From positions 1 through 64,000 of the forward strand of contig CAJKLB010000008.1 in the NCBI GenBank assembly GCA_905200615.1: 64,000 nucleotides of DNA, in the 5' to 3' direction. Positions 8,422 through 16,740 of the stretch are shown piece after piece. Numbering within the stretch: the first letter of the stretch is position 1; every line of letters starts with the position of its first letter. This DNA comes from an uncultured Selenomonadales bacterium (GTDB lineage Bacteria > Bacillota > Clostridia > Christensenellales > QALW01). Under the pieces are notes generated by a model that worked only from the letters and a program-made list of their open reading frames with translations, had not been told where the DNA came from and did not search any database. A program made the position numbers and the translations under genes.

Positions 8422-8469
8422 TTTGTAATCCTCCAATATGATTGATTTCACCTACAAATCCAATCATTC

Positions 8470-8520
8470 CGGCTGACTACAAAAGCCGAAGGGAGAGAAC
8501 TTCCTTACGAAGCCTCTCCC
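8470..8520. repeat. Two adjacent inverted repeats upstream of tnpV
   Basis: CGGCT/AGCCG (8470-8488) is followed at once by GGGAGAG/CTCTCCC (8491-8520). They lie in the tnpV 5' region, close to the junction between the accessory block and the chromosomal genes. They could be a leader structure or an element end; nothing decides between these. Confidence 0.5.
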
Positions 8521-8583
8521 TCAGGAGTTCTTCTTTTTTTTAATGGAACAAAGAAAATTATTTTTTATAAAGATAAATTTTTG

Positions 8584-8841
8584 ATGGATGAAAAACAGTA
8601 TTTTTATCATGAGACACCCGTTTTTATTACAGCGGAACGAGAGATGCATCGGGTAATGTTAAAAATATCGTTTGTGATGGGGGAAGAAAAGTATTTTGAA
8701 ATTCCTCTTGGAGCAGAAAGTATAAAAATGATACGGCAGTACCGTATCCGGCCTGAAAATTCATGGATGCTTGAAAGAATACTGGCTGATCCTAAAACAG
8801 CCATTCAAACAATATATACAAAAGGCCGACTCACAGTCTGA
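8584..8841 (+). CDS. Hypothetical 85-aa protein
   Basis: Unrecognised small cytoplasmic protein: acidic and basic residues mixed, no membrane helix, no cysteine, no evident motif. An ATG at 8584 is preceded in frame by TTG at 8581; no convincing Shine-Dalgarno is seen, which lowers confidence. It is followed by a strong hairpin, which supports it being a transcribed unit. It sits at the edge of the accessory block. Confidence 0.5.
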   Translation: MDEKQYFYHETPVFITAEREMHRVMLKISFVMGEEKYFEIPLGAESIKMIRQYRIRPENSWMLERILADPKTAIQTIYTKGRLTV

Positions 8842-8880
8842 TAGGTGTAGAGTAAGTTTATATTGAAATCAGAATAGTTT

Positions 8881-8952
8881 ATAAAGGACAGCGTTTTTAA
8901 TTCTTTGCCGGGTAACTTACTAACAATAGGTAAAAGCTGTCCTTTATTTTTG
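8881..8952 (+). terminator. Long-loop hairpin terminator after the 85-aa gene
   Basis: A perfect 12-bp repeat ATAAAGGACAGC ... GCTGTCCTTTAT encloses about 43 nt and is followed by TTTTTG. The long loop is unusual for a simple terminator, but orientation and the T run fit plus-strand termination. Confidence 0.6.
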
Positions 8953-9000
8953 TATATATAGTATTTTACAAAAGAAAAATAGATATTTTAGGGATAAGCA

Positions 9001-9029
9001 TTGACATAACTAATCGGATTTTATATAAT
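9001..9029 (+). promoter_or_regulatory. Perfect consensus sigma-A promoter for alaS operon
   Basis: TTGACA at 9001-9006 and TATAAT at 9024-9029 with a 17-bp spacer, 50 nt before the alaS start. All twelve hexamer bases match consensus, implying strong constitutive transcription. Confidence 0.9.
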
Positions 9030-9078
9030 AAAAAATAATATAATGCGGGCAAGCCGTATTTATGAACGGAGATATTTT

Positions 9079-10869
9079 ATGATAAAATCAGATGAACTAC
9101 GCAGTAAATTTATTCAGTTTTTTCAGTCTAAAGGACATACCGTGATTCAGGGAGCCTCGTTGATTCCGGAGAATGACCCCAGTGTTTTGTTTACTACGGC
9201 GGGAATGCATCCGTTAGTGCCGTATTTGTTGGGACAGCCCCATCCGGAAGGAAGCAGGCTTACCGATGTGCAAAAGTGTGTGCGTACCGGAGATATTGAT
9301 GAAGTAGGAGATGCCTCTCATCTTACGTTTTTTGAAATGTTGGGAAATTGGTCCTTAGGGGATTATTTTAAAAAGGAAGCCATTTCCTGGTCATGGGAAT
9401 TTTTGACTTCTCCGCAGTGGCTGGGAATTGAACCGGAAAAGCTTTCTTTCACTGTTTTTGCCGGTGACGCGGACAGCCCCAGAGATGAAGAGGCGGCTCG
9501 GTATTGGATGGAAAACGGTGTTCCCGCGGAAAGAATTTTTTTCCTTCCCAAAGAAAACAATTGGTGGTGGGCGGGAAATCAAGGCCCTTGCGGACCCGAT
9601 ACGGAAATGTTTATTGACACCGGAAAGCCCAAGTGCAGTGAAAATTGTTCACCGGCTTGTGATTGCGGCAAGTATCTTGAGATATGGAACGATGTGTTTA
9701 TGCAGTATAACCGCAACGCAGACGGTACGCTGACGCCGCTGGTAAAAAAGAATGTGGATACCGGTATGGGCCTGGAACGGACGATCGCTGTACTGCAAGG
9801 AGTAAAATCGGTATATGATACGGATCTATTTACCTCGTCTCTTGCAAAAATCGCGGAGCTTTCCGGCAAAACGTATGGCAGTAGTGATGAAGTGACCAAA
9901 GCGTTCCGTGTCATTGCCGATCATATCCGTACAGCTACGTTTATCTTGGGCGATCCTAAGGCGGTTTCCCCCAGCAATGTGGATCAGGGTTATGTGCTGC
10001 GCAGATTGATCCGCCGTGCGATTCGCTTTGCCGGCCAGTTGGAAATGCCTACGTATTCGATTATCGAAATTGCAAAGGTCTATATTGAACAATATAAGTC
10101 TGTATATCCGGAATTGGAATTGCACAGTGATTTTGTGATTGAACAGCTGAAACTGGAGGAGGAACGTTTTACCAGAACGCTGAAGCAGGGCTTGCGAGAG
10201 TTTGAAAAAGTAGCTGCGCAGATGAGCCGTGAGGGAAAAACGGTGATTGACGGCAGCACGACGTTCCATTTGTACGATACTTTTGGATTTCCGCCTGAAA
10301 TTACTGCGGAAATGGCTAAGGAAAAGGGATATAGCGTAGATATGGAGGGCTTCTCCGAATGCTTTAAAGAACATCAGAAAAAATCCTCACAGGGCTCTGA
10401 GCAAAGGTTTAAAGGCGGTTTGGCGGAACAAACAGAAGAAACGGCAAGACTGCATACTGCCACTCATCTTTTGCATGCGGCGCTGCGTAAGGTGCTTAAA
10501 GATCCCGATGTGGCGCAAAAGGGAAGTAATATTACCAGTGAACGTCTGCGTTTTGACTTTACGTTCGGCCGTAAGATGACGAAAGAAGAATTGGATGAGG
10601 TGGAAAAACTTGTAAATGATGCGATTCAGGCAGATGTAGAAATCGTTTGTGAACAGATGCCGCTGGAGGAAGCAAAGGCGTCGGGAGCCATTGGTTTGTT
10701 TGAAAATAAATACGATTCTATGGTAAAGGTATATACTATGGGGGGGTTTTCCAAAGAAATCTGCGGCGGCCCGCATGCGGCGAGAACCGGTGAATTGGGA
10801 AAATTCCGGATTGTAAAAGAGGAAAGCTCTTCAGCAGGTGTTCGCCGAATCAAAGCTGTATTGGAGTAA
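9079..10869 (+). CDS. alaS: Alanyl-tRNA synthetase, short form without linker barrel and C-Ala domain
   Basis: Class II synthetase charging tRNA-Ala. The aminoacylation core is intact (VQKCVRTGDIDEVG at about 65-78, TFFEMLGN with DYFKK after it, GMGLER at about 229-234). The editing site is kept: HTATHLLH at 459-466 and CGGPH at 563-567 give the metal-binding H-x3-H and C-x3-H. But the protein is only 596 aa against about 870-880: the glycine-rich barrel normally just before HTATHLL is missing, and it stops right after the editing domain, lacking the DHHA1/C-Ala part used for dimerisation and tRNA binding. An extra cysteine cluster (C186, C190, C194, C196) lies in the core. Such short forms are common in Patescibacteria. 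Start at 9079 chosen for its GGAG; an upstream ATG at 9043 lacks one. First gene of a four-gene operon. Confidence 0.92.
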   Translation: MIKSDELRSKFIQFFQSKGHTVIQGASLIPENDPSVLFTTAGMHPLVPYLLGQPHPEGSRLTDVQKCVRTGDIDEVGDASHLTFFEMLGNWSLGDYFKKEAISWSWEFLTSPQWLGIEPEKLSFTVFAGDADSPRDEEAARYWMENGVPAERIFFLPKENNWWWAGNQGPCGPDTEMFIDTGKPKCSENCSPACDCGKYLEIWNDVFMQYNRNADGTLTPLVKKNVDTGMGLERTIAVLQGVKSVYDTDLFTSSLAKIAELSGKTYGSSDEVTKAFRVIADHIRTATFILGDPKAVSPSNVDQGYVLRRLIRRAIRFAGQLEMPTYSIIEIAKVYIEQYKSVYPELELHSDFVIEQLKLEEERFTRTLKQGLREFEKVAAQMSREGKTVIDGSTTFHLYDTFGFPPEITAEMAKEKGYSVDMEGFSECFKEHQKKSSQGSEQRFKGGLAEQTEETARLHTATHLLHAALRKVLKDPDVAQKGSNITSERLRFDFTFGRKMTKEELDEVEKLVNDAIQADVEIVCEQMPLEEAKASGAIGLFENKYDSMVKVYTMGGFSKEICGGPHAARTGELGKFRIVKEESSSAGVRRIKAVLE

Positions 10870-10874
10870 TTTAT

Positions 10875-11486
10875 ATGAAAATCGTTTATTTTGGGCATTC
10901 CTGCTTTCGTTTGGAACATGAGGGATATTCGCTTGTTATCGATCCGTTTCGGGATGTTCGCGGATATGCCGATGTTCATACCACCGCGGATATGGTGCTT
11001 TGCAGTCATGACCATTTTGATCACGCGGCGGTTTCGGGTGTGAAATATAAGGCAAGCGGTCGGAAAAACCCATTCGGAATTACTATGATGCAGACCTTTC
11101 ATGATGATGTGCACGGTCAAAAACGCGGAGAGAATTTGGTGCATATTATAACGTGCTGCGGTAAGACAATTGTGTATTTGGGGGATTTAGGACATATGCT
11201 CAGTGAAGAGCAATTGAAGCATATTCGGCAATGCGATTGTCTGATGATTCCGATCGGCGGCGTATATACGATTGATTCCGATCAGGCATGGCAGTTGATT
11301 GAACAGGTAAATCCGCGTATTGTTATTCCTATGCATTATAAAAACGGAAAGTATGGACTTGAAAATATTGGCGGTTTGGCGGAATTTTTAACGCATTCCA
11401 ATCGAAAGATAGCGGTTATCACGCAAACGGCGTTTACATTGCCGGAAGAGAATCATTTGCTTTTGGTTCCGACGGTAAAAGAATGA
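10875..11486 (+). CDS. MBL-fold metal-dependent hydrolase (UlaG/YtkL-like)
   Basis: 203-aa metallo-beta-lactamase-fold protein, likely a binuclear-metal hydrolase in the cytosol. The signature S-H-D-H-F-D-H occurs at about 43-50, and later metal ligands are the aspartate in YLGDLGH and the histidine in IPMHY. The N-terminal GHSCF is typical of the UlaG-like branch, whose members hydrolyse phosphodiester or lactone bonds; the substrate here is unknown. It begins 5 nt after alaS with GGAG upstream and is surely cotranscribed with it. Confidence 0.9.
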   Translation: MKIVYFGHSCFRLEHEGYSLVIDPFRDVRGYADVHTTADMVLCSHDHFDHAAVSGVKYKASGRKNPFGITMMQTFHDDVHGQKRGENLVHIITCCGKTIVYLGDLGHMLSEEQLKHIRQCDCLMIPIGGVYTIDSDQAWQLIEQVNPRIVIPMHYKNGKYGLENIGGLAEFLTHSNRKIAVITQTAFTLPEENHLLLVPTVKE

Positions 11487-11500
11487 AAGGAGATATAAAT

Positions 11501-13780
11501 ATGTTTTTTAAAAAAGCTGTGCCTGTATGGGCCAAAGAACTTACCAGTGACAGAAATATTATGCTTTGCTTTGAAACAGAATTTGATTATGCGGGAAAAC
11601 AAGCGCGTATCCATATTGCGGCCGATACCTTGTATCGTATGTATGTTAACGGTGAATTTGTATTTTACGGTCCGCAGCGCTGCGGAAGAGGCTGGTGGCG
11701 CGTGGATGAACTGGATATTACCGCAAAGTTGAAAAAAGGGAAAAATACGGTTTGTATCCAGGTAATTAATTACGGCGTTTGTTCTTTTCAGTATATTAAA
11801 CAGCCCGGATTTTTACAGGCGGAAATTACAATTGACGGTGTTGTGACTGCCGCTACGGATATAAACGGTGATTTTAAGGTAAAAAGAGACTTATCAAAAA
11901 TACAGGTGATTGAACGTTATTCTTATCAGCGTCCCTTTGTAGAGGGATGGCGTTTTCCGGCGGAATATTCCGATGAACTGCAGTTAACGAATGTAGAGGG
12001 CATCAGGCTTTGCGGGCGTACGGCACCGTTGCCGGAATTTAAAATTGATTGCCCTGTAAAAATGATTTGCGAAGGAACAGCACTGCTTCCGGAACAGTAT
12101 GAAGTAGGCGATTCCGATCGCTTTGAAAATCCGGAAGAATTGGATTTTAGCTTTCCGCTTGAAGATCTTCCTGTACTTTATCGCAAGCATGAGTCTGATA
12201 TGCGTGTTTTGCGGCAAACAGAATGCGATCATGAAATTTCAGAGACCTATACCTTTGCATTAAAAGAAAATGAATATCAGGGATTCCGTTTTCAACGGGA
12301 AAATACCGGCTTTATCATTTGCAATTTTGAATGCGAAGAAGACGCGGTTGTATATTTTATTTTTGATGAGATCCTTGTGGACGGAAAAATTCATCCGGCA
12401 CAGCACAGCTCCGGTACATGCAATTTGATTCCTCTTTATTTGAAGAGAGGAAAGCATCATTTTATGGCAGTTGAGCCGATGTCAATGCAGTATTTAAAAG
12501 TGCAGTGTGTGAAAGGCAGCGTAAAAGTAAGCGGCCTTTCCCTGATGGAATATGTAAATCCTGAGGCAAAAAAGGCTTTGTTTGAAAGCAGTGATGAAGC
12601 CATCAACCGTATTTACGCCGCGGCAGTGAATACTTTCGCGCAGAATTCCGTGGATATTTTTATGGACTGTCCTTCCCGTGAACGGGCCGGATGGCTGTGC
12701 GACAGCTTTTTTACCGCCAGGGTGGAGAAAGATCTTACGGGAGACTCTAAAGTAGAAAAAGGATTTTTAGAAAACTTTTTTATTGCAACGGAATTTCCCC
12801 GTATTCCGGACGGAATGCTGCCGATGTGTTATCCTTCTGATGAGTTGTCGGCATCGTTTATTCCCAATTGGGCAATGTTTTTGGTAATAGAGCTGGAGGA
12901 ATATATTCAGCGTACCGGGGATACGGAGATGGCAGAAGCGGCCAAAGACCGATTGTATAAGCTGGAAAAATATTTCTGTAAATTTCTTAACGCTGATGGC
13001 TTGCTGGAAAAACTGGATGGCTGGGTATTTGTAGAATGGTCACAGGCTAATCAGTGGGTGCAGGATGTAAATTTCCCCTCAAACATGATGTATTATGCTA
13101 TGCTCAAAGCAATGGCGAGAATGTATGAGGATAAGGCCTTAGAAACAAAGGCAGAAAAAATCAAAGAAACGATTCTTCGCCTTTCCTTTAACGGTACATT
13201 TTTCCGAGACCATATGGTATATAGCAATGGCTGCCTTACCGTTCCGGAAGATATTACGGAGGTTTGCCAGTATTATGCATTTTTTACCGGTATTGCCGAT
13301 AAAGAGAATTTCGGTGAGCTGCTGAAAATTATTGCCGATGATTTCGGCGCGGGACATAAGTGCACAAAAACACATCCCGAAGTATATCCGGCTAATGCGT
13401 TTATCGGAAATTATTTGCGTATGGAAGTACTTTCGCAAAATGGGTATCGGGGCAGAATTATGGATGAAATCAAAGATTATTTTGATTATATGGCTCTGCT
13501 GACCGGAACACTTTGGGAAAATGATAATGCTCATGCCAGCTGTAACCATGGGTTCGCATCTCATGTTGTGCGCCTGATTTTCCGTGATTGCTTGGGAATT
13601 GAGCGCATTGATGAAACGCATAAAATCATATATCTAAATAATGATTTTAAAGCGCCGGAAAATGTAAAAGCCGTGCTGCCGATGAAGAACGGAAGTATTA
13701 AGGTAACGATTTCTTCCGGTGCGCGTAAGGTGGAAATAACAGGAGATTATAAGCTGGGAAATGAACAACGCGATACATAA
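11501..13780 (+). CDS. GH78-like alpha-L-rhamnosidase-type glycosidase
   Basis: 759-aa protein with an N-terminal beta-sandwich region (about 1-330, lectin-like, with RCGRGWWRVDEL) and an (alpha/alpha)6 six-hairpin domain (about 340-700) containing D-C-P-S-R-E-R-A-G-W, the hallmark of GH78 enzymes, plus a short C-terminal beta domain. GH78 enzymes release terminal alpha-L-rhamnose. No signal peptide, so the substrate would be imported oligosaccharide. The ATG at 11501 is preceded by AAAGGAG; an alternative start at 11483 overlaps the previous stop. The substrate is inferred from family only. Confidence 0.85.
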   Translation: MFFKKAVPVWAKELTSDRNIMLCFETEFDYAGKQARIHIAADTLYRMYVNGEFVFYGPQRCGRGWWRVDELDITAKLKKGKNTVCIQVINYGVCSFQYIKQPGFLQAEITIDGVVTAATDINGDFKVKRDLSKIQVIERYSYQRPFVEGWRFPAEYSDELQLTNVEGIRLCGRTAPLPEFKIDCPVKMICEGTALLPEQYEVGDSDRFENPEELDFSFPLEDLPVLYRKHESDMRVLRQTECDHEISETYTFALKENEYQGFRFQRENTGFIICNFECEEDAVVYFIFDEILVDGKIHPAQHSSGTCNLIPLYLKRGKHHFMAVEPMSMQYLKVQCVKGSVKVSGLSLMEYVNPEAKKALFESSDEAINRIYAAAVNTFAQNSVDIFMDCPSRERAGWLCDSFFTARVEKDLTGDSKVEKGFLENFFIATEFPRIPDGMLPMCYPSDELSASFIPNWAMFLVIELEEYIQRTGDTEMAEAAKDRLYKLEKYFCKFLNADGLLEKLDGWVFVEWSQANQWVQDVNFPSNMMYYAMLKAMARMYEDKALETKAEKIKETILRLSFNGTFFRDHMVYSNGCLTVPEDITEVCQYYAFFTGIADKENFGELLKIIADDFGAGHKCTKTHPEVYPANAFIGNYLRMEVLSQNGYRGRIMDEIKDYFDYMALLTGTLWENDNAHASCNHGFASHVVRLIFRDCLGIERIDETHKIIYLNNDFKAPENVKAVLPMKNGSIKVTISSGARKVEITGDYKLGNEQRDT

Positions 13781-14507
13781 TAAGGATTATTATTTACGAG
13801 CTTCTGATTTTGATACCTTCAGAAATCTGCAGCCTGCCGCCGTATTGGATTTGTTTCAGGATGCCGCGGGGGAACATGCGCAAAAGCTGAAAGTAGATTA
13901 TGATCAAATGATTTTGCGAAATATGATGTGGGTAATTGTCAGAGTGAAGTATCGGATACTGCAAAAAGTCAAAATGTATCAAAGAGTGAATGTGGTTACT
14001 TGGCCGCATCCAAATAGACGGCTTGATTTTCAAAGAGATTATTTGATACGAGACGAAAACGGAAGTCCCGTTGTAAAGGGGACCTCCCAATGGGCACTGA
14101 TGGACAGCAGAACCCGAAAGCTTGTTTTGGCGCGGGATATTTACGGAGAAATCGATTCTTTTTGTGAAGAGAATACTTTTGCGGAAAAATTTTTGAAGGT
14201 TCCGGATTTTGAAGAAGCGGATCCGGGATATCCGGTGATGAGCGGATATACTGACTTGGATATCAATGGACATGTAAACAATATTAAATATGCCAATTAT
14301 GCTTTAAATGCTGTAAATCTTGCACCGGACCAGGAAATTGAAGAATTTCAGATTGATTATCATAAAGAAGTTCTTAACCATACGGCACTTGATGTATTTA
14401 TACAGCAAGGGGAAAAGCAGATCTTGGTAAAAGGAAAAAACAGTGCAGGAGACAGTATGTTTTCTTGCCGTATTGAATTAAAGAATGTCGAGCGGCAGAA
14501 AATATAA
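13761..14507 (+). CDS. Acyl-ACP thioesterase (FatA/FatB-type double hotdog)
   Basis: 248-aa cytosolic thioesterase that releases fatty acids from acyl carrier protein. Two hotdog repeats are seen: the first with a long helix around FQDAAGEHAQ, the second opening with D-L-D-I-N-G-H-V-N-N at about 170-179, the conserved D-x-N-x-H motif of the family. Its ATG lies 20 nt inside the end of the glycosidase gene, so it is the last member of the alaS operon; no good Shine-Dalgarno is seen and coupling is likely. Confidence 0.9.
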   Translation: MNNAIHNKDYYLRASDFDTFRNLQPAAVLDLFQDAAGEHAQKLKVDYDQMILRNMMWVIVRVKYRILQKVKMYQRVNVVTWPHPNRRLDFQRDYLIRDENGSPVVKGTSQWALMDSRTRKLVLARDIYGEIDSFCEENTFAEKFLKVPDFEEADPGYPVMSGYTDLDINGHVNNIKYANYALNAVNLAPDQEIEEFQIDYHKEVLNHTALDVFIQQGEKQILVKGKNSAGDSMFSCRIELKNVERQKI

Positions 14508-14525
14508 ATGAAAAATCTTTGTTTA

Positions 14526-14573
14526 TTTGATATGCACTCCAAAAGTTGTACACTTTAGGAGGTGCATATCAAA
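14526..14573. repeat. Inverted repeat resembling an IS3/IS150-type element end
   Basis: Arms of about 15 nt (TTTGATATGCAC-T-CC and its near complement) enclose AAAAGTTGTACACTTTA. The motif TGCACTCCAAAAGTTGTACA resembles terminal repeats of IS150-group elements, and the right arm includes GGAGGTGCATATC, which could be the ribosome site once in front of a transposase. No transposase follows. It is also simply a hairpin downstream of the thioesterase gene, but no T run follows it. Confidence 0.4.
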
Positions 14574-14689
14574 AAATAAGAATACGGTTCCATTTTGAAA
14601 GCAATAGAATTTTCCCGGAAAAATCGATCATATTTCATTCTGATTCAAAAACTATTTTACTCCGCTTATAGGCTTTTTCAGTAACATAA

Positions 14690-14721
14690 AAGAATGGTAG
14701 GAATAAGCACCTACCATTCTT
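14690..14721. terminator. Bidirectional terminator between thioesterase and spoIVA genes
   Basis: Perfect 12-bp arms (AAGAATGGTAGG) with an 8-nt loop; T-rich on both flanks. It lies between converging genes and ends the spoIVA transcript on the minus strand. Confidence 0.85.
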
Positions 14722-14772
14722 GTTTATATGAACGATATGATTTTACCGGCGGTGTAACTTTTATAAAGCGGT

Positions 14773-16248
14773 TTAGAGGAGAATGCAGATCAATCCGCCG
14801 CCGCCGTCATTTACGATCCGTTCCATCGTACGCTGCATTTTTGCCTGAGCTTCCATCGGCATATTGGCAAGCTTGGTTTCCAAACCTTCCATAACCAGTT
14901 CATGCAGGCTTTTGCCGAACATATTGCTTTCCCATATTCTTGTAGGATCGTTTTCAAATTCACTCATTAAATATTTTACCAGCTCTTCGCTTTGTTTTTC
15001 GCTGCCTACAATGGGATTTACTTCTGTATTGATTTTTACCTGCATCAGGTGCAAGCTGGGTGCGCTGGCTTTCAGCTTGATACCGCAATGTCCGCCGCGG
15101 CGTACAATTTCAGGTTCTTCCAGCGTCATTTCCTCCATAGAGGGTGAAACTACACCGTACCCGGTAGCACGTACCTGTTCTAAGGCCTCGGCGATACGGT
15201 CATATTCTTTCTTTGCGCGAATTAAATCCCGCATCAGGGCGATTAAGTGATAGTCACCTTTTATTTCACAGCCGCATTCTTCTCCTAAGGTTTTGTAGAA
15301 CAGATCCGGCTTTACTTCAAGGTTGTAAGATACTGCGCCTTCGCCCAGCATTACCTGATCCAGGGAAAGACTGTGGACATTCTCACTGTTTTCAAATCCG
15401 GACAGAAGGGTAGTATAGTCGCGCATTTTGACAACCTCATCGCTGAAGGAAAGGGTGGAAAGAATTTCCTGCATCAGCGGATGCTCTGCCGGAAGAGCCT
15501 GAATCCAGGTAGGAATTCTAACGCGCATCTCGCGCAGAGGAAATTCAAAGAGTACACGCTCTAAGATCGCCTGAATATCGGAAAGCTCCATTTGGGATAC
15601 ATCTGACGGAATTACGGGAATACCGTATTTTTCTTCTAAAGCCAGCTGCAGCTTTTGAGTATCCACAGAGTAGGGCTCGGTAGTATTCAAGATTACGATA
15701 AACGGCTTGCCCAAAGATTTCAGCTCATGGATAACCCGTTCTTCGGCATCAATATAGCTGCTGCGCGGAATACCGGTAAAACTTCCGTCGCAAGTTACAA
15801 CAATTCCGATTGTGCTGTGATCACGGATTACTTTTTGCGTGCCGATTTCAGCGGCTCGCTCAAAAGGCATTTCTTCTTCAGACCACGGGGTGCGCACCAT
15901 ACGGGGCATATCGTCTTCTGTGTGACCGAGAATACCGTCAATCAGATATCCTACGCAGTCAACAAGCCTTACATTAAAAGCGGTGTGCTCATCCAAATCA
16001 ATCTTTACTGCTTCGTTGGGAACGAATTTAGGCTGGGTAGTCATAATAGTTTTTCCGCTGGCACTTTGCGGAAGTTCATCCATGGTGCGTATTTTTTCAT
16101 TCTCATCGTCGATGTTGGGCAGAACCTGAAGATCCATGAACTTTTTGATAAAGGTGGATTTTCCGCTTCTGACAGGACCCACTACGCCAATATAAATATC
16201 ACCGTTCGTACGCTGGGAAATATCTTTGTATAAATCAAATTGTTCCAC
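14773..16248 (-). CDS. spoIVA: Stage IV sporulation protein A, spore-coat basement ATPase
   Basis: 491-aa protein of normal family length. SpoIVA polymerises with ATP hydrolysis on the outer forespore membrane and forms the platform for the coat. Walker A G24-P-V-R-S-G-K-S-T32 opens the TRAFAC-like NTPase domain; D-C-V-G-Y and the sequence VTCDGSFTGIPR follow. The C-terminal region, needed for anchoring, is present and ends GGGLICILL. The ATG has an AAGGAGG ahead. A candidate mother-cell promoter lies upstream. It is monocistronic. Confidence 0.97.
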   Translation of the reverse strand: MEQFDLYKDISQRTNGDIYIGVVGPVRSGKSTFIKKFMDLQVLPNIDDENEKIRTMDELPQSASGKTIMTTQPKFVPNEAVKIDLDEHTAFNVRLVDCVGYLIDGILGHTEDDMPRMVRTPWSEEEMPFERAAEIGTQKVIRDHSTIGIVVTCDGSFTGIPRSSYIDAEERVIHELKSLGKPFIVILNTTEPYSVDTQKLQLALEEKYGIPVIPSDVSQMELSDIQAILERVLFEFPLREMRVRIPTWIQALPAEHPLMQEILSTLSFSDEVVKMRDYTTLLSGFENSENVHSLSLDQVMLGEGAVSYNLEVKPDLFYKTLGEECGCEIKGDYHLIALMRDLIRAKKEYDRIAEALEQVRATGYGVVSPSMEEMTLEEPEIVRRGGHCGIKLKASAPSLHLMQVKINTEVNPIVGSEKQSEELVKYLMSEFENDPTRIWESNMFGKSLHELVMEGLETKLANMPMEAQAKMQRTMERIVNDGGGGLICILL

Positions 16249-16283
16249 ATTTATTCCTCCTTACCGTTTTTGCTGCACATTAA

Positions 16284-16313
16284 CTACTATGAAGAGTGAA
16301 AATAAAATATTAC
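16284..16313 (-). promoter_or_regulatory. Candidate sigma-E promoter of spoIVA
   Basis: On the minus strand a -35-like TAATATT and -10-like CATAGTAG are 14 bp apart, close to the Bacillus sigma-E consensus (KMATATT, CATACAMT). spoIVA is sigma-E-dependent in Bacillus. The match at the -10 is partial. Confidence 0.45.
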
Positions 16314-16647
16314 AAAAAACTTGTTGTCAAGGGAGAATTTTCTGTTTTGCGTTTTTTTGCAAGGGAGAAAGTATCTTCAGTTTATCAAAAAAATGAAAAT
16401 TTTTATTCTGCGGCCGAATCATTTGCACGGAATCATAAAATATGTGATTAAAAGGATTAGCAAGAACAAACAGTTTAAAGCGTATAGAATAAAGGAAAAA
16501 TATTATTGTCAGTATATTTTATGCTGCTTTTCAGAATGATAGTTTCAACGTTTCAAAAATATTTTATAGCTTTTTTTACTTCATATGGCTTGCACCGCAC
16601 GCGAGATTGAACACTCAAAAATCAATATAATATTGAAAACGACGATA
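16314..16647. other. AT-rich intergenic region without a supported gene
   Basis: Between the spoIVA control region and the terminator of the oxidoreductase pair. Open frames here have no ribosome site and low-complexity translations. I see no RNA gene, only AT-rich sequence. Confidence 0.6.
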
Positions 16648-16684
16648 TAAAAAATCAAACCCTGTCTTCTTATTGAAAACAGGG
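16648..16684 (-). terminator. Terminator after the Gfo/Idh/MocA pair
   Basis: CCCTGT/ACAGGG stem with a 13-nt loop; on the minus strand it is followed by TTTGATTTTTT. It ends the two-gene oxidoreductase operon. Confidence 0.7.
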
Positions 16685-16740
16685 CTTTTCTTTGGACAGA
16701 ATCCGTTTTGATTACTGTAAATTTTAGCTACTTGCAGTTT

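Noticed and set aside
16321..16539. Plus-strand ORF between spoIVA and the oxidoreductase operon
   Set aside because: AT-rich, no ribosome site, low-complexity translation, no similarity recognised.
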